A stretch of DNA of 64,000 nucleotides from Bryobacterales bacterium (GTDB lineage Bacteria; Acidobacteriota; Terriglobia; Bryobacterales; Bryobacteraceae), in the NCBI GenBank assembly GCA_020847975.1, contig JADLBD010000007.1, positions 29,957 to 93,956 of the forward strand. The letters are read 5' to 3'. The translations under genes were made by a program, and so were the position numbers. Shown here piece after piece: positions 53,196-62,420 of the stretch. The notes under the pieces were generated by a model. That model made no database searches, was not told the origin of the DNA, and worked only from the letters and a program-made list of their open reading frames with translations. Positions within the stretch are counted from its first letter, which is position 1, and every line of letters begins with the position of its first letter.

Positions 53196-53852
53196 CTATC
53201 GGGTTTTTGCCAGTCCAACCTTAACCGTGACGACCAAATCTGTCGGCTCGACTCGAACCTGAGGGTCGCCGGCGAAGGGGTGGACGTGAAACGTCTGCTC
53301 TTCCTCGCCGCGGGCGAGTTCGAGGGGGTCCGATTGCACGCGGGAAATGGCGTTCACTCTGCTCTCCGGACCGACGATGCGGATCGTCGAGGGCGAAACC
53401 TCCTGCCGCGCGATGGTGTAGCCGTCCGGAACGGGGTCCGCATAGCGCACCACGACAGGGACATCCCGCATCACCCTTGGTTCCAGGCGCAGCCGCAATT
53501 GGCTCGGCACGGCGCGCAGAAAGGCCACACCAGGCGGCAGTTTGACGTTCTCCGCCTGGATGGAGAATGTGTGATCACCAGGGTGCCGGACCCCGGAAAG
53601 ATCCACCACGATCACCACGTTGTTGGCGAGATTCTGCCGGCTCAATCGTCCGCTGGACCCTTTCATCTCGACAAACGCGGAGTCAATCAGGTCTGAGCTG
53701 ATCTCGAAATTGACGGGCGTATTCCGGTACTGCACAGGCACGGCGATGGTGGTGGTCATGTCCGGCTCGCCGACCGTTGCCAGCCATAGCAGCAGCGCTA
53801 CGGCGAGGGAGAGGAGTTTCAGCCCGAGATTCTCCGTGAGCAGACGGATCAT
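53196..53852 (-). CDS. YbbR-like protein, CdaR
   Basis: 218 residues. An N-terminal membrane helix (LLSLAVALLLWLATVGEP) and two YbbR-type beta modules (VPVQYRNTPVNFEI, RDVPVVVRYADPVPDGY). CdaR modulates the diadenylate cyclase CdaA from outside the membrane. The ATG overlaps the cdaA stop (ATGA), and the stop is 17 nt before glmM. Family identity is firm from context; regulation of CdaA here is inferred from other bacteria. Confidence 0.87.
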   Translation of the reverse strand: MIRLLTENLGLKLLSLAVALLLWLATVGEPDMTTTIAVPVQYRNTPVNFEISSDLIDSAFVEMKGSSGRLSRQNLANNVVIVVDLSGVRHPGDHTFSIQAENVKLPPGVAFLRAVPSQLRLRLEPRVMRDVPVVVRYADPVPDGYTIARQEVSPSTIRIVGPESRVNAISRVQSDPLELARGEEEQTFHVHPFAGDPQVRVEPTDLVVTVKVGLAKTR

Positions 53853-54664
53853 GACTCCTCCGCCTGTCTCAGTTTCTTTGCCGCCGCCCGCGCCAGTTTG
53901 GTCTTCGCGCCAAAGCCGAGAGCATCGGCAAGCCGCTCACGCAATTCCTCGATCGTTACCCTCGATACGATCTCGCCGCCTATGGCTATGGAGATATTGC
54001 CCGTCTCTTCCGACACGATCACCGCCACGCAATCGGTTTCCTCGGTGACACCGACGGCGGCGCGGTGCCGGGTGCCCAGGTTCCGCGACAGGGGATTCAT
54101 GGTCAGGGGGAGGAAGCAAGCGGCGGCGGCAATGCGATCTCCCTGGACAATGACCGCACCGTCATGCAGGGCGGCGCCCTTTTCGAAAATCGTCAGCAGC
54201 AGGTCCCGGGACAGTTGAGCGTCGAGGAAGACGCCGCTCTCGATGAACGTACGCAACCCGATCTCGCGTTCCAGGATGACCAGCGCGCCCGTTTTGTCCT
54301 GAGCCAGTTGCTGCACCGCCAGCAACAATTCCTCGAGTGATTCGCGGCGCTGCAACTGAGTTCCGATACTGAAGTAGCCGCGGCGTCCAATGCGCGCCAG
54401 CATGCGGCGCAACTCGGACTGGAACACGACGATGACGGCAAACGCGGTGTAGGGCGCCAGAGTGGCCAGAAGGGTGCGCAGCAATTCCAGATGTGCCCAC
54501 ACCGAGAGAAGGTAGACGAAGCAGAGAACGCCGATCCCGGTGAGGATGTGGGCCGCCCGGCGGCCGCGTACGATCAGGATGGCCTGATACACAAGGACGG
54601 CGACACACACGATGTCGATCACCGCGGTGACACTAAAGCCCGGCAGTTTGAACAGGTATGCCAC
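53849..54664 (-). CDS. cdaA: Diadenylate cyclase CdaA
   Basis: Makes cyclic di-AMP from two ATP. 271 residues: three membrane helices (to about 80) and a DAC domain with the hallmark HDGAVIVQGDRIAAA (Asp-Gly-Ala at 168-170) and TRHRAAVGVTEE (RHR at 199-201). Overlaps cdaR by 4 nt. Sets cell wall and potassium-homeostasis signalling. Confidence 0.96.
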   Translation of the reverse strand: MAYLFKLPGFSVTAVIDIVCVAVLVYQAILIVRGRRAAHILTGIGVLCFVYLLSVWAHLELLRTLLATLAPYTAFAVIVVFQSELRRMLARIGRRGYFSIGTQLQRRESLEELLLAVQQLAQDKTGALVILEREIGLRTFIESGVFLDAQLSRDLLLTIFEKGAALHDGAVIVQGDRIAAAACFLPLTMNPLSRNLGTRHRAAVGVTEETDCVAVIVSEETGNISIAIGGEIVSRVTIEELRERLADALGFGAKTKLARAAAKKLRQAEES

Positions 54665-54737
54665 GCAAAAGCCTCGAGTATAACCAGTTTACAGCGTGGC
54701 TCAAGTCCGGAAGATACTTTATTGCGCGAAGCGCGTG

Positions 54738-55859
54738 TTACGCGCCGGGAAACTTGAACACCACGTCGTTGATCTTCTCGCCCGCCACTTCGATGTTGTT
54801 GAGATCCGTGGTTCCCACACCGAGGGATTCCGCCAGGACAAGCGAATTGTCGCAGCGCTGGAACGGGGCGGTTCCTTTCGGGGCGCGGGGATCATAGCCC
54901 ATGACGGCGGTTGCCACAGAGTCCGTGGTGACCGGATTTGTGCCGAGAATCATGACGCCCGGCTTGACATGCGCCAGTTCGCGGCGGATCCAGGGGCCCT
55001 CGCCGCCGGACATGGTCTCGACGCCGTCGACGAAGGAGATGTCGATGGGGCGGGTGGCCACGAGTTCCGCGACGATGCGCGGCATGCGGTAGGTGGATTC
55101 GCGATTGGAATCGGGATGGATTTCGGGCGGGGCGCAGGAGGCCGGCTGCCGCTTTCCGAAGTGGCAGACCTCGGCGCGTCCCTTTGTGGGACGTTCGTTC
55201 GGCTCGTCCTTGCCGGCGTCGTCTCCGTAGATCGAGGCCGGAGTGATGCCGAAGATGTTCTTCATGGCCAGCGTGACGCCGCAGGTTTCATGATTCTTCA
55301 ACTTCGCCATGGACATGAAGACATCGGTGTCCGCATAGGCGTGGTTCAGTTGATAGGCGGGGAAGATCAAGCCGCCGCCGCGCACCGGGAAGCGGTGATA
55401 CTGCTTGCCCTTCCCGAGGCCATTGGTGTTCTCGAACTCGACATTGGGAGCCGCCGCCAGCAACTGCCGTACGTTCCAGCCGGAATCGAGGAGGTACTCT
55501 TCGAGCGGCCCCGCGGTGGCCCAGGCGCTCTCGGTGAAGCGGATTCGCTTTGCTCCCGCGCGGTGCAACACGTGGGCCATCGCCGAGACGGTTTTCGGAT
55601 GCGAGTAATGGGTGAGGCCGAGCGCCTTACCCTGAAAGCGCAGCCCCGGACTGCCGGTGAGATTCAGCTTCACCGTCACCGTCTTGTTCTTCACCAGCCG
55701 GCCGGCGCCGCCGATCTGATCGAACATTTTCGTGAATACCGCAACCAGGTCTTCGCTATAGGAAGGAACCTTGGCAATGGAAACCGGCGCCGTGGGAGCG
55801 CTTTTGGCCGCCAGCATGGGGGCGGCCCCGGCCAGTGCAAGCAGTTCGCGGCGTGTCAT
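54738..55859 (-). CDS. Tat-exported DUF362 protein
   Basis: 373 residues with a twin-arginine start MTRRELLALAGAAPML. The DUF362 core is visible: TVKLNLTGSPGLRF, MSMAKLKNHETCGVTLAMKNIFGI and ISFVDGVETMSGGEGPWI. Some family members carry 4Fe-4S clusters; none is evident here. Function unknown. Isolated on the minus strand, divergent from the DUF421 gene by 80 bp. Confidence 0.9.
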   Translation of the reverse strand: MTRRELLALAGAAPMLAAKSAPTAPVSIAKVPSYSEDLVAVFTKMFDQIGGAGRLVKNKTVTVKLNLTGSPGLRFQGKALGLTHYSHPKTVSAMAHVLHRAGAKRIRFTESAWATAGPLEEYLLDSGWNVRQLLAAAPNVEFENTNGLGKGKQYHRFPVRGGGLIFPAYQLNHAYADTDVFMSMAKLKNHETCGVTLAMKNIFGITPASIYGDDAGKDEPNERPTKGRAEVCHFGKRQPASCAPPEIHPDSNRESTYRMPRIVAELVATRPIDISFVDGVETMSGGEGPWIRRELAHVKPGVMILGTNPVTTDSVATAVMGYDPRAPKGTAPFQRCDNSLVLAESLGVGTTDLNNIEVAGEKINDVVFKFPGA

Positions 55860-55939
55860 GGCTCTATCTTAACGCAACCGGCGCGAGGGACCGGGCTTGC
55901 CGCCGGGGAAAAAGCGGGGCAATCTGGGAAAAGTTCCCT

Positions 55940-56527
55940 ATGCCCGCGCTACCCTCCATTCTCACTGACCTCTTTGTTCTCAAGGTTCCGCTTGCGGAGA
56001 AAATCCTGCGCGCCTTGATCGTCTATTTCGCGTTGATCGTGCTGCTGCGCGTATTCGGAAAACGCGAACTGGCGCAACTCAACCCCTTTGACCTGGTGGT
56101 GCTGCTGACGCTGTCGAACACGGTGCAGAATGCCATCATTGGAGACGACAATACGCTGCTTGGCGGCATCATCGGAGCAATCACGCTGCTCGGCGCCAAT
56201 TACGTGATCGTCCGGTTCATGCTCGGCCACCGCCGGTTGGATGAACTGCTGGCCGGCAGCCCTACCGTTTTGCTGGAACGCGGGAAGATCCTGCGGCGCG
56301 CGCTGGCCAGAGAGATGATGAGCGTTCATGATCTGGAGGCGGCGGCGCGGCGGCAGGGCTTCCGTTCGTTGAGCGAGGTGGAGCAGTGCACCCTCGAGCC
56401 GACGGGCGTGTTGTGTTTCACCGGCAAGCAGCCGCTGGTAGAGGACCGTTATCAGACCGAACTGCTGGGCCGGCTGGATCGCCTGGGGACGGAACTGGCG
56501 GAGATCAAGGCGCGGCTCAAGCCCTGA
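55940..56527 (+). CDS. DUF421 (YetF-like) membrane protein
   Basis: 195 residues. Three N-terminal helices (IVYFALIVLLRVFGKRELAQ, IIGAITLLGANYVIVRFML) and the DUF421 cytoplasmic domain with KRELAQLNPFDLVVLLTLSN and GSPTVLLERGKILRRALARE. ATG 55940 is preferred because upstream codons do not resemble the family. Role unknown, sometimes linked to envelope stress or sporulation in other phyla. Confidence 0.9.
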   Translation: MPALPSILTDLFVLKVPLAEKILRALIVYFALIVLLRVFGKRELAQLNPFDLVVLLTLSNTVQNAIIGDDNTLLGGIIGAITLLGANYVIVRFMLGHRRLDELLAGSPTVLLERGKILRRALAREMMSVHDLEAAARRQGFRSLSEVEQCTLEPTGVLCFTGKQPLVEDRYQTELLGRLDRLGTELAEIKARLKP

Positions 56528-56551
56528 TAGATTTCGTCTTCCCTCATGCGC

Positions 56552-57775
56552 CTAGGACGGAGCCTTTCCGTAATCCTTGATCTTCATGGTGACGCCGCCG
56601 CGCAGGGCTGATTGATGGGCGACGATTCCGGGAACGGTGTAGGCGATGGCCTCCCAGACATTCACCGCCGGCATGCGGTCTTCGGTCACCGCGCTCACGA
56701 ATTCATGTGTGAGGAAGGTGTGCGATCCGCCATGCCCGCTCGGCACGCGCAGAGGTTCGGGAAGCATTTCGAAGTGGTTCGGCTGGTCGAAGGCCACCAT
56801 CTTTACATTGCCTTCCGGATAGCCGTTGGCGTCGAGCACCGTCTTGCCGTCCTTGCTGATGGTGACCTGCGTGTTCGGCGAGCGCTCGGGGCGGGCCATG
56901 ATGTAGGACATACGGTCGCCGTAGAATCCGGCGCGCTCGGTTCCGCCCGCGGCCACGTGCCAGAAGACGGCGACGCGGCTTGAATGCCCACCGGAGGTCT
57001 TGAAGAAGGCGGTAGTGTTCCAGAACGGATTCTTATACTGGTTGGTCTGCAACACTTCATGCTGATCGCCCCAGCCGATGGCGGTGACCTCGGTCAGGCG
57101 TTCCCCTGTGACGGGAATCACCATGCCGGTGCAGTGCGTCGGGTAGTGCATTGGCGGCAGGCCGTGGCGCCAGGTGGGAAAACCGCGGTCGTCGTACATG
57201 AGGGGGATGAGTCCTTCATGGTGGTATTCGGCTTCGGTGTAGAAGATGGCTCCGAACCGGCCCTCCCGCGCCCACTGGCGGGCGGTGATGATCTCCGGAC
57301 GGTAGTAACTGGTCTCCGCCATCATGTACTTCAGTCCGGTGCTTTTCACCGTCTCGAGGAGGCGCTCGAGTTCTTCTATGGACATCCCCGCGGGCACGGC
57401 GCTGATGACGTGCTTGCCCGCCTTGAGCGATTCGATATCCATCCACACGTGCAGCGGCAGAGGAGTAAACACGGCCACGGCATCGAGTTCAGGATGCTTC
57501 AGCATCTCGCGAAAGTTCTTGTAGGTGTTGCCGCATTTGTAGACTTCCGAGAGGCGCTGCAAGCGGTCCGGACGGATGTCGCACACTGCCGTCACTTTAC
57601 ACTTGGGGTGCAGATGCCACTGGAACGACGAGCCGAAGCCGCCTCCCACGACGCCGATTCGCAGCGTTTTAGAAGTGCTGCGTTCTCCGATGAGGGTTTG
57701 GGACGCGGCGCTCTGCGCGGCGGCGGCCGCTGTGGACCCTGCCAGGAAATTGCGGCGGGTGAAGTGTGAATCCAT
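56552..57775 (-). CDS. Tat-exported Gfo/Idh/MocA family oxidoreductase
   Basis: 407 residues. Tat signal FTRRNFLAGSTAAAAAQSA; NAD-binding RIGVVGGGFGSSFQWHL; EKP-like site replaced by VISAVPAGMSIEELERL, with the catalytic Lys/His positions divergent; C-terminal beta-sheet domain. AAGGAG lies 8 nt before ATG 57775. Follows the ceramidase-like gene by 13 nt on the same strand. The apparent lack of the EKP triad means dehydrogenase activity is uncertain. Confidence 0.88.
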   Translation of the reverse strand: MDSHFTRRNFLAGSTAAAAAQSAASQTLIGERSTSKTLRIGVVGGGFGSSFQWHLHPKCKVTAVCDIRPDRLQRLSEVYKCGNTYKNFREMLKHPELDAVAVFTPLPLHVWMDIESLKAGKHVISAVPAGMSIEELERLLETVKSTGLKYMMAETSYYRPEIITARQWAREGRFGAIFYTEAEYHHEGLIPLMYDDRGFPTWRHGLPPMHYPTHCTGMVIPVTGERLTEVTAIGWGDQHEVLQTNQYKNPFWNTTAFFKTSGGHSSRVAVFWHVAAGGTERAGFYGDRMSYIMARPERSPNTQVTISKDGKTVLDANGYPEGNVKMVAFDQPNHFEMLPEPLRVPSGHGGSHTFLTHEFVSAVTEDRMPAVNVWEAIAYTVPGIVAHQSALRGGVTMKIKDYGKAPS

Positions 57776-57788
57776 GGGGTAGCTCCTT

Positions 57789-59207
57789 TTAATCTTGGCG
57801 GCCGGCCGGGATGGCCGCCATTTCCTGCAACAATCGAACAGCCTCGCCGGCGAGCGCGTCCGCGGCCATGGGGGAAAACGGCGTGGCCTCGGTTTCGTAG
57901 CCTCCTTCGGAGAAGGCCTGGGCGGTGGGAATGTAGCCGAAGCCTCCGTTGGAATACCCGGAAACAAATGTGTTGGGGTAAGGAGAACGGGCGGCGATGT
58001 CCATGGCTGTTTCGGTGAATGGCTCGCCGGGCACCGAGACCAGGGCAACCGATGAGCCGATGACGATCGACATCAGTTCCCAGGGAATGGTCTCGTGCCC
58101 GTAAAAGTTTCGCGCATATTCGGCGCGCCATCCGGCTTGCGTGGCTTTGGCGGTGGCGGCGCGGATCTCTTCGGGCGTGCCTTCGCGCCGCAGGCGGTTC
58201 ATCTCTGCGCGGAGCGCCGCCGCCTGGGCTTCCAACTCCTCCGGGGGGCCGAATTTCCTGGCGGGAAGGGCAATGCCGCGCTGCACGACGCGGAATTGCT
58301 GAGGACCCGGATCCACGGGTACGTCCTCATAGAGCGCGATGGGCGCTCCCGAGGGCTGCACACCGGCCAGGCGCTCGGCGCGCGGAAGGGTTTCCAGGTT
58401 CCAGGCGACACGGGCGGCTTCGAGACCCAGGATGGTTCCCAGTTTGCGATAGACCGCACAATCGCCGGTGAAGCCGCGGCGCGGCGTGAGGTTTGCGCAG
58501 GCGCCTTGGAGGAAGAGGCACATTCCGCCGAGTTCGCGCTCGACTACCTGGCGCGCCGGGCCGGGAAAATCCGGCGTAAACAGTTGCGTCTGCCATCCCA
58601 TCGTGGTGCCGTGACAGGCGTAGTGGAGCAGGGTGGCAACGGGGCGTTCCTCCAGGTCATCGAAGCGAACCACGCCGACGGTGCGATTGACCAGTCCGCT
58701 CCAGTTGCGCCCCACGACGATTCCATATTCGGCGTCGCGGAAGCGGCGGTTGACGTTGATGTCGCACGAGCCCTGACCCGCCGCGACGCGCACGGGTTTC
58801 AGGTTGTGCTGCGCCTGCCAGACCGCGGAGGCGATGCGCTGCGGCAGGGATTCGAGGTAGCGCAGCGCCATATCGAGCCCCTCGCTGATGGTGGCGAGGC
58901 GGAACGTATTCGGGCCCGAATGCGTGTGGCTACAGGAGAAGCGGATTCGCTCGCGGGGAAAGCCGGTGAGGTCCGTGATGGCGGCAAGAATGCGGTCCGT
59001 CCACTCGCGGTCGAAGCCGATGGCGTCGGCCTCGACAATGGCGACACGCTCGTCGCCTGACTCGAGGACGAGCGCGGTGGCATAGAACGGCATATCGGCG
59101 CCGAGCCCGCGCTGATGAGTCTGCGCTCCCCATCCGCCCTGGGGCGTGCCCGGGGCTGGGGTGATGTCGCATCGTCCGGTTCCGGCGTGGAGTCGAGTGG
59201 GTGGCAG
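57789..59207 (-). CDS. Neutral/alkaline ceramidase-like protein
   Basis: About 470 residues matching the N-terminal catalytic domain of neutral ceramidases: HAGTGRCDITPAPGTPQGGW, the zinc and catalytic region RFSCSHTHSGPNTFR, LLHYACHGTTMGW and FLQGACANLTPRRGF. Ceramidases hydrolyse ceramide to sphingosine; related bacterial proteins may act on other amides. The frame is open to 59255, but the only strong ribosome site (GGGAGG) is followed by ATT and CTG codons, so translation may begin at a rare ATT (59210) or CTG (59207). Lacks the C-terminal Ig-like ceramidase domain. Confidence 0.82.
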   Translation of the reverse strand: MPPTRLHAGTGRCDITPAPGTPQGGWGAQTHQRGLGADMPFYATALVLESGDERVAIVEADAIGFDREWTDRILAAITDLTGFPRERIRFSCSHTHSGPNTFRLATISEGLDMALRYLESLPQRIASAVWQAQHNLKPVRVAAGQGSCDINVNRRFRDAEYGIVVGRNWSGLVNRTVGVVRFDDLEERPVATLLHYACHGTTMGWQTQLFTPDFPGPARQVVERELGGMCLFLQGACANLTPRRGFTGDCAVYRKLGTILGLEAARVAWNLETLPRAERLAGVQPSGAPIALYEDVPVDPGPQQFRVVQRGIALPARKFGPPEELEAQAAALRAEMNRLRREGTPEEIRAATAKATQAGWRAEYARNFYGHETIPWELMSIVIGSSVALVSVPGEPFTETAMDIAARSPYPNTFVSGYSNGGFGYIPTAQAFSEGGYETEATPFSPMAADALAGEAVRLLQEMAAIPAGRQD

Positions 59208-59278
59208 AATCGAGAACCTCCCTCTCAAGATATGATGTCTGTGGCAATTTTGCACTCTGTCGCAGCAGGAAGGATCTG

Positions 59279-60637
59279 ATGGCCATCGACTCGCGCCGGG
59301 AGGCGTTGCTCCGGCACACGTTCATCGATTTCATGCAGACAGCGGAGTTTCTCCGCCATCCGCTCATTTTCGACCGCGCTGAAGGGCTCTACTATTGGGA
59401 CATCGAGGGACGCAGGTACTTCGATGCGATCGGAGGCATTTTCGTGGCGTGTCTCGGCCACGGGCATCCGCGCGTTCTCGAGGCGCTGCGCGCGCAGGCC
59501 GCGCGGATGACGTTCGCTCCTCCGCTTCACGGGATATCGGACATCACGCTCGATTTCATCGAAAGGCTCGGCGGTGTGGCGCCGGGTAATCTGAAGTTCG
59601 TCAAGCCGTTCAGCGGCGGGTCGGAAGCGACGGAAGCGGCGATGAAGTTCGTGCGGCAGTATTTCAAGCAGACGGGCCGGCCGGGGAAGTACAAGTTCAT
59701 CAGCCGGTATCACGGTTATCACGGCGGCACCGGAGCGGCGATGGCGGCGAGCGGCACGGGGCCGCGCAAGACAAAGTTCGAGCCGCACATGGGCGGGTTC
59801 CTGAAGGTATTTCCTCCGAACCACTACCGGCGCTATTTTTCCGATTGGGACGAGTGCAACCGCTTTGCGGCGCGGGCGCTGGAAGATGTGATTGTCCACG
59901 AAGATCCCGATACGGTGGCGGGATTCCTGGTGGAACCCGTGGGGAATACGGGAGGCATCATCACGCCGACGGTGGAATACTTCCGGATGATCCGCGAGAT
60001 CTGTGATCGCTACGACGTGATGCTGATTTTCGATGAAGTGATTACAGGGTTCGGCAAGACGGGCTCGATGTTCGCCGCGCAGACCCTCGGGGTGACGCCC
60101 GACATTATCTGCTGCGGCAAGGGACTCTCGAATGGCGTATTCCCGATCGGGGCGATGATCGCGCGCGAGGACATGGCGGACGCGTTCTACGGCGCGGTGG
60201 AACAGAACCTTCAATTCGCGCACGGCCACACGTTCGCGGGCAATCCTCTGGCCGCGGCCGTGGGGATGGCGGTGATTGAGACCATCGTGGAAGAGCAACT
60301 GGACCTGCGCGCGCGGCGCACGGGAGAATATCTGGCCTCGCGGCTGGAGCGGTTGAAGGAATACGGCGTGGTTCGGGAAGTGCGCGGGCGCGGGATCCTG
60401 CGGGGCGTGGAACTGGTGAAGGATACGAACTCCATGGAGCCGTTTCCTGAACTGGGCACTGCGTTCAAGCGCATCGCGGTGGAACGCGGCATTATCCTCC
60501 GCGTGGATCCTTCCTGGTTTGCCGTCTCGCCGGCGCTGGTGGCTTCGGAAGCCGGCATCGATGAGATGTGCGGCCTGATCGAGAAGTGCCTGGTGCAGGC
60601 CCTCGAAGCTGTGCACGCTTCGGCGGTCTCTTCTTGA
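59279..60637 (+). CDS. Class III PLP aminotransferase
   Basis: 452 residues. YYWDIEGRRYFDAIGGIFV, FSGGSEATEAAMKFVRQYF, the PLP-lysine region PDIICCGKGLSNGVFPIGA and DEVITGFGKTGSMFAAQT are standard for omega- or beta-alanine-type transaminases. AAGGA lies just before the ATG at 59279. Ten nt after its stop begins a PQQ dehydrogenase. Divergent from the ceramidase-like gene. Confidence 0.93.
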   Translation: MAIDSRREALLRHTFIDFMQTAEFLRHPLIFDRAEGLYYWDIEGRRYFDAIGGIFVACLGHGHPRVLEALRAQAARMTFAPPLHGISDITLDFIERLGGVAPGNLKFVKPFSGGSEATEAAMKFVRQYFKQTGRPGKYKFISRYHGYHGGTGAAMAASGTGPRKTKFEPHMGGFLKVFPPNHYRRYFSDWDECNRFAARALEDVIVHEDPDTVAGFLVEPVGNTGGIITPTVEYFRMIREICDRYDVMLIFDEVITGFGKTGSMFAAQTLGVTPDIICCGKGLSNGVFPIGAMIAREDMADAFYGAVEQNLQFAHGHTFAGNPLAAAVGMAVIETIVEEQLDLRARRTGEYLASRLERLKEYGVVREVRGRGILRGVELVKDTNSMEPFPELGTAFKRIAVERGIILRVDPSWFAVSPALVASEAGIDEMCGLIEKCLVQALEAVHASAVSS

Positions 60638-60647
60638 GAGTGCGGAA

Positions 60648-62417
60648 ATGCGTGTCCTCGCTCTGCTTCTGCTGTTAGCGGTTCCACAGTTGCTCTCGCA
60701 GCAACTGTTCCGGGAGCGATGTGCGCCCTGCCATGGAGAGGAGGCTCGCGGCAGCGCCAAGGGTCCGGGCCTTGCCATGAACCCGCGGGTGGCGGGGCAG
60801 TCCGTCGAGCAACTGCGCGCGTACCTGGAGCGGGGCAATGCGGGAGCCGGGATGCCCTCCTTTTCTGATCTGCCGCCCGCGGATCTGCTCACGCTTGCAA
60901 GGTACCTGCGGCGTATCAACGTGGAGACCATTGCCGGTCCGGTGACGCCTTCGGAGCCTGCCCGCAAGATTGCGGTGCGTCCACCGCAGCCGGGAGACTG
61001 GCTCAGCTATAACGGGGATGACTCCGGCAACCGGTTCAGTCCTCTGAAGCAGATCACGACAGCGAACGTGTCTTCACTTAAGCTGAAGTGGGTGTTTCCG
61101 ATGGCGCACTTCGGTCTGGAAGTGACGCCGCTGGCGGCGGATGGTGTGCTGTACGTGACGGGTCCCAACCAGGTGTTCGCGCTCGATGCGCTTACGGGAA
61201 GTTCGCTCTGGGAGTATTCGCGCCCGCAGAGTCCCGGCTTGATGGGTGATGCGAGGCTCGGCACCAACCGCGGCGTTGCTCTGTTGCGCGACAAGGTGTT
61301 CTTCGTGACTGACAACGCCCACCTGCTGGCGTTGGACCGTGCCACGGGCAGGCTGCTTTGGGAGGCCCCGATGGCCCCTGCTTCCGGCGAGCATCATCAT
61401 TATGGGGGAACAATGGCTCCGCTGATTGTCCACAATACTGTGATCGTGGGCGTGGCAGGGGCCGATGAAGGGATTCGCGGGTTCATCGCCGCCTTCCACG
61501 CAGACTCGGGCGCGCTGCTCTGGCGGCGCTGGACCGTACCGCGGCGCGGGGAGCCGGGCATCGAAACCTGGCAAGGTAAGGAACCGGTGACCGGAGGCGG
61601 ATCCACCTGGCTTACGGGATCGTACGATGCGGCGACGGACACCCTTTACTGGGCTACCGGCAATCCCTGGCCGGATGGGGACGACCGGGACCGTCCCGGC
61701 GATAATCTTTACACCAACTGTGTTCTCGCGCTGAACGCCAGGACCGGGGAACTGAAGTGGCATTACCAGTTCACGCCGCACGACGTGAAGGATCGCGATG
61801 CCACAGAGCCTAATGTTCTGGTGGACGCTGTCTATCGAGGCAAGCCCTCGAAGCTGCTGCTGCACGCCGATCGTAACGGCTTCTTCTATGTGCTGGATCG
61901 CATCAGCGGCAAGTTGCTTCTGGCCAAGCCGTTTCTGCGGCGGGTCGATTGGGCGGAGCGGATCGGCGCGGATGGAAGGCCGGTTGTGAAGGATCCGCGG
62001 GGCTGCCCGTCCGACGCCGTCAACTGGGATGCGACGGCGTTTTCGCCCCAGTCGCGGCTGTACTATGTGCTCGCGCTCGAGGAGTGTACGGGAAAGCCTA
62101 CGGGCTATCCCGAACAGACCGGGCAGCGTTTCCTGCGCGCTCTGGACATCGAGACGGGGGACATCGTGTGGGAGGTTCCGCAACCGGGTCCGGCGCGCGC
62201 CAAGACGTGGTCCGGCGTACTGGCTACAGCCGGCGGGCTCGTGTTCTATGGCCGGCCGAATGGAGGCTTTGCGGCCGTGGATCAGCGCAGCGGGAAGCCG
62301 CTGTGGGAATTTCAGACCAATGTCCGGATGAAGGCGTCGCCGATGACTTTCTCCTATGGCGGCAGGCAGTATGTCGTGGTGGCCGCGGGGCCGAATATTC
62401 TTTGTTTCGGGCTTTGA
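60648..62417 (+). CDS. Quinoprotein alcohol dehydrogenase with N-terminal cytochrome c
   Basis: 589 residues, exported. Signal peptide, then heme c site CAPCH (25-29) and a small cytochrome domain to about 105, then the eight-bladed PQQ propeller (about 120-585) with GDWLSYNGDDSGNRFSPL, LYVTGPNQVFALDALTG and the calcium/PQQ region TGNPWPDGDDRDRPGDNLY. Fusion at the N-terminus is the reverse of the usual quinohemoprotein ADH, whose cytochrome is C-terminal. Oxidises alcohols or sugars in the periplasm; substrate unknown. Confidence 0.92.
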   Translation: MRVLALLLLLAVPQLLSQQLFRERCAPCHGEEARGSAKGPGLAMNPRVAGQSVEQLRAYLERGNAGAGMPSFSDLPPADLLTLARYLRRINVETIAGPVTPSEPARKIAVRPPQPGDWLSYNGDDSGNRFSPLKQITTANVSSLKLKWVFPMAHFGLEVTPLAADGVLYVTGPNQVFALDALTGSSLWEYSRPQSPGLMGDARLGTNRGVALLRDKVFFVTDNAHLLALDRATGRLLWEAPMAPASGEHHHYGGTMAPLIVHNTVIVGVAGADEGIRGFIAAFHADSGALLWRRWTVPRRGEPGIETWQGKEPVTGGGSTWLTGSYDAATDTLYWATGNPWPDGDDRDRPGDNLYTNCVLALNARTGELKWHYQFTPHDVKDRDATEPNVLVDAVYRGKPSKLLLHADRNGFFYVLDRISGKLLLAKPFLRRVDWAERIGADGRPVVKDPRGCPSDAVNWDATAFSPQSRLYYVLALEECTGKPTGYPEQTGQRFLRALDIETGDIVWEVPQPGPARAKTWSGVLATAGGLVFYGRPNGGFAAVDQRSGKPLWEFQTNVRMKASPMTFSYGGRQYVVVAAGPNILCFGL

Positions 62418-62420
62418 GAG

